Positions 11,911 to 11,955 of a stretch of 11,955 bases of DNA are shown here, in pieces. Below the pieces are notes generated by a model. The model was not told the origin of the DNA and searched no databases. It saw nothing but the letters and a program-made list of their open reading frames with translations. The translations under genes were made by a program, and so were the position numbers. The DNA is from Candidatus Moranbacteria bacterium RIFCSPLOWO2_12_FULL_48_12 (GTDB lineage: Bacteria > Patescibacteriota > Minisyncoccia > Moranbacterales > UBA1568): NCBI GenBank assembly GCA_001784735.1, contig MFSB01000050.1, forward strand, positions 1 through 11,955. The letters are read 5' to 3'. Each line of letters starts with the position of its first letter. Within the stretch, counting starts at the first letter, position 1.

Positions 11911-11939
11911 TTCACCTCTTCTCTTCTATCCGCTATACT
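11911..11939 (+). promoter_or_regulatory. candidate promoter for a gene beyond the window
   Basis: TTCACC (4 of 6 matches) and TATACT (5 of 6) are separated by 17 bp and point out of the window. No coding sequence follows within the remaining 16 bp. Confidence 0.5.
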
Positions 11940-11955
11940 GGTATATATCACATAA

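Noticed and set aside
1..11955. tRNA or rRNA genes
   Set aside because: No cloverleaf with a GGTTCRA T-arm or recognisable rRNA segments were seen on either strand by eye.

Overview
The window looks like a piece of a small-genome Candidate Phyla Radiation (Patescibacteria, Parcubacteria/Moranbacteria-like) chromosome. This is an inference from several things. Most starts lack a clear Shine-Dalgarno, and at least one gene appears leaderless. DUF5674 and a companion protein I associate with CPR genomes are present. The DNA also carries many short interspersed palindromes and heptamer repeats. Stop codons TAA, TAG and TGA all end recognisable genes at normal family lengths, so the code is standard and this is not a UGA-Gly lineage.

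Region 1 (3-1096, +) is a tight cluster: a 5'-truncated tsaE (t6A tRNA modification ATPase), a DUF5674 protein and a conserved small hypothetical joined to it by an ATGA overlap. It ends at a symmetric terminator (1187-1232).

Region 2 (about 1100-3100) is accessory and repeat-rich. It holds one 162-aa orphan gene on the minus strand, a divergently transcribed RelE/ParE-type toxin-antitoxin pair with a strong promoter, a 35-bp direct repeat flanking the pair, and four hairpin/palindrome elements with different stems but a similar downstream tail.

Region 3 (3109-5051) holds an unrecognised gene of about 498 codons on the minus strand. It is split by a one-base frameshift between two nearby homopolymers and is apparently transcribed leaderless. 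An AT-rich 445-bp spacer follows, with palindromes and repeated TATACTTT-type motifs.

Region 4 (4991-6381, +) is an AbiE-type (AbiEi/AbiEii) toxin-antitoxin and phage-defence operon with a near-consensus extended -10 promoter. Its promoter position moves the antitoxin start downstream to 5052.

Region 5 (6426-11955) is housekeeping: full-length DNA polymerase I (with a degenerate proofreading domain and two in-frame insertions that look repeat-derived), an 88-aa hypothetical on the minus strand with its own promoter and a 5'-UTR hairpin, formamidopyrimidine-DNA glycosylase (mutM), and a membrane-anchored DUF3048 (YerB-like) protein. PolA and MutM are both base-excision-repair enzymes. The right edge carries a candidate promoter for a gene beyond the window.

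No rRNA, tRNA, CRISPR array or transposase gene was found. The most unusual content is the layered set of small repeats: covarying palindromes, direct repeats around the toxin-antitoxin cassette, heptamer arrays, and repeat sequence read through inside polA.
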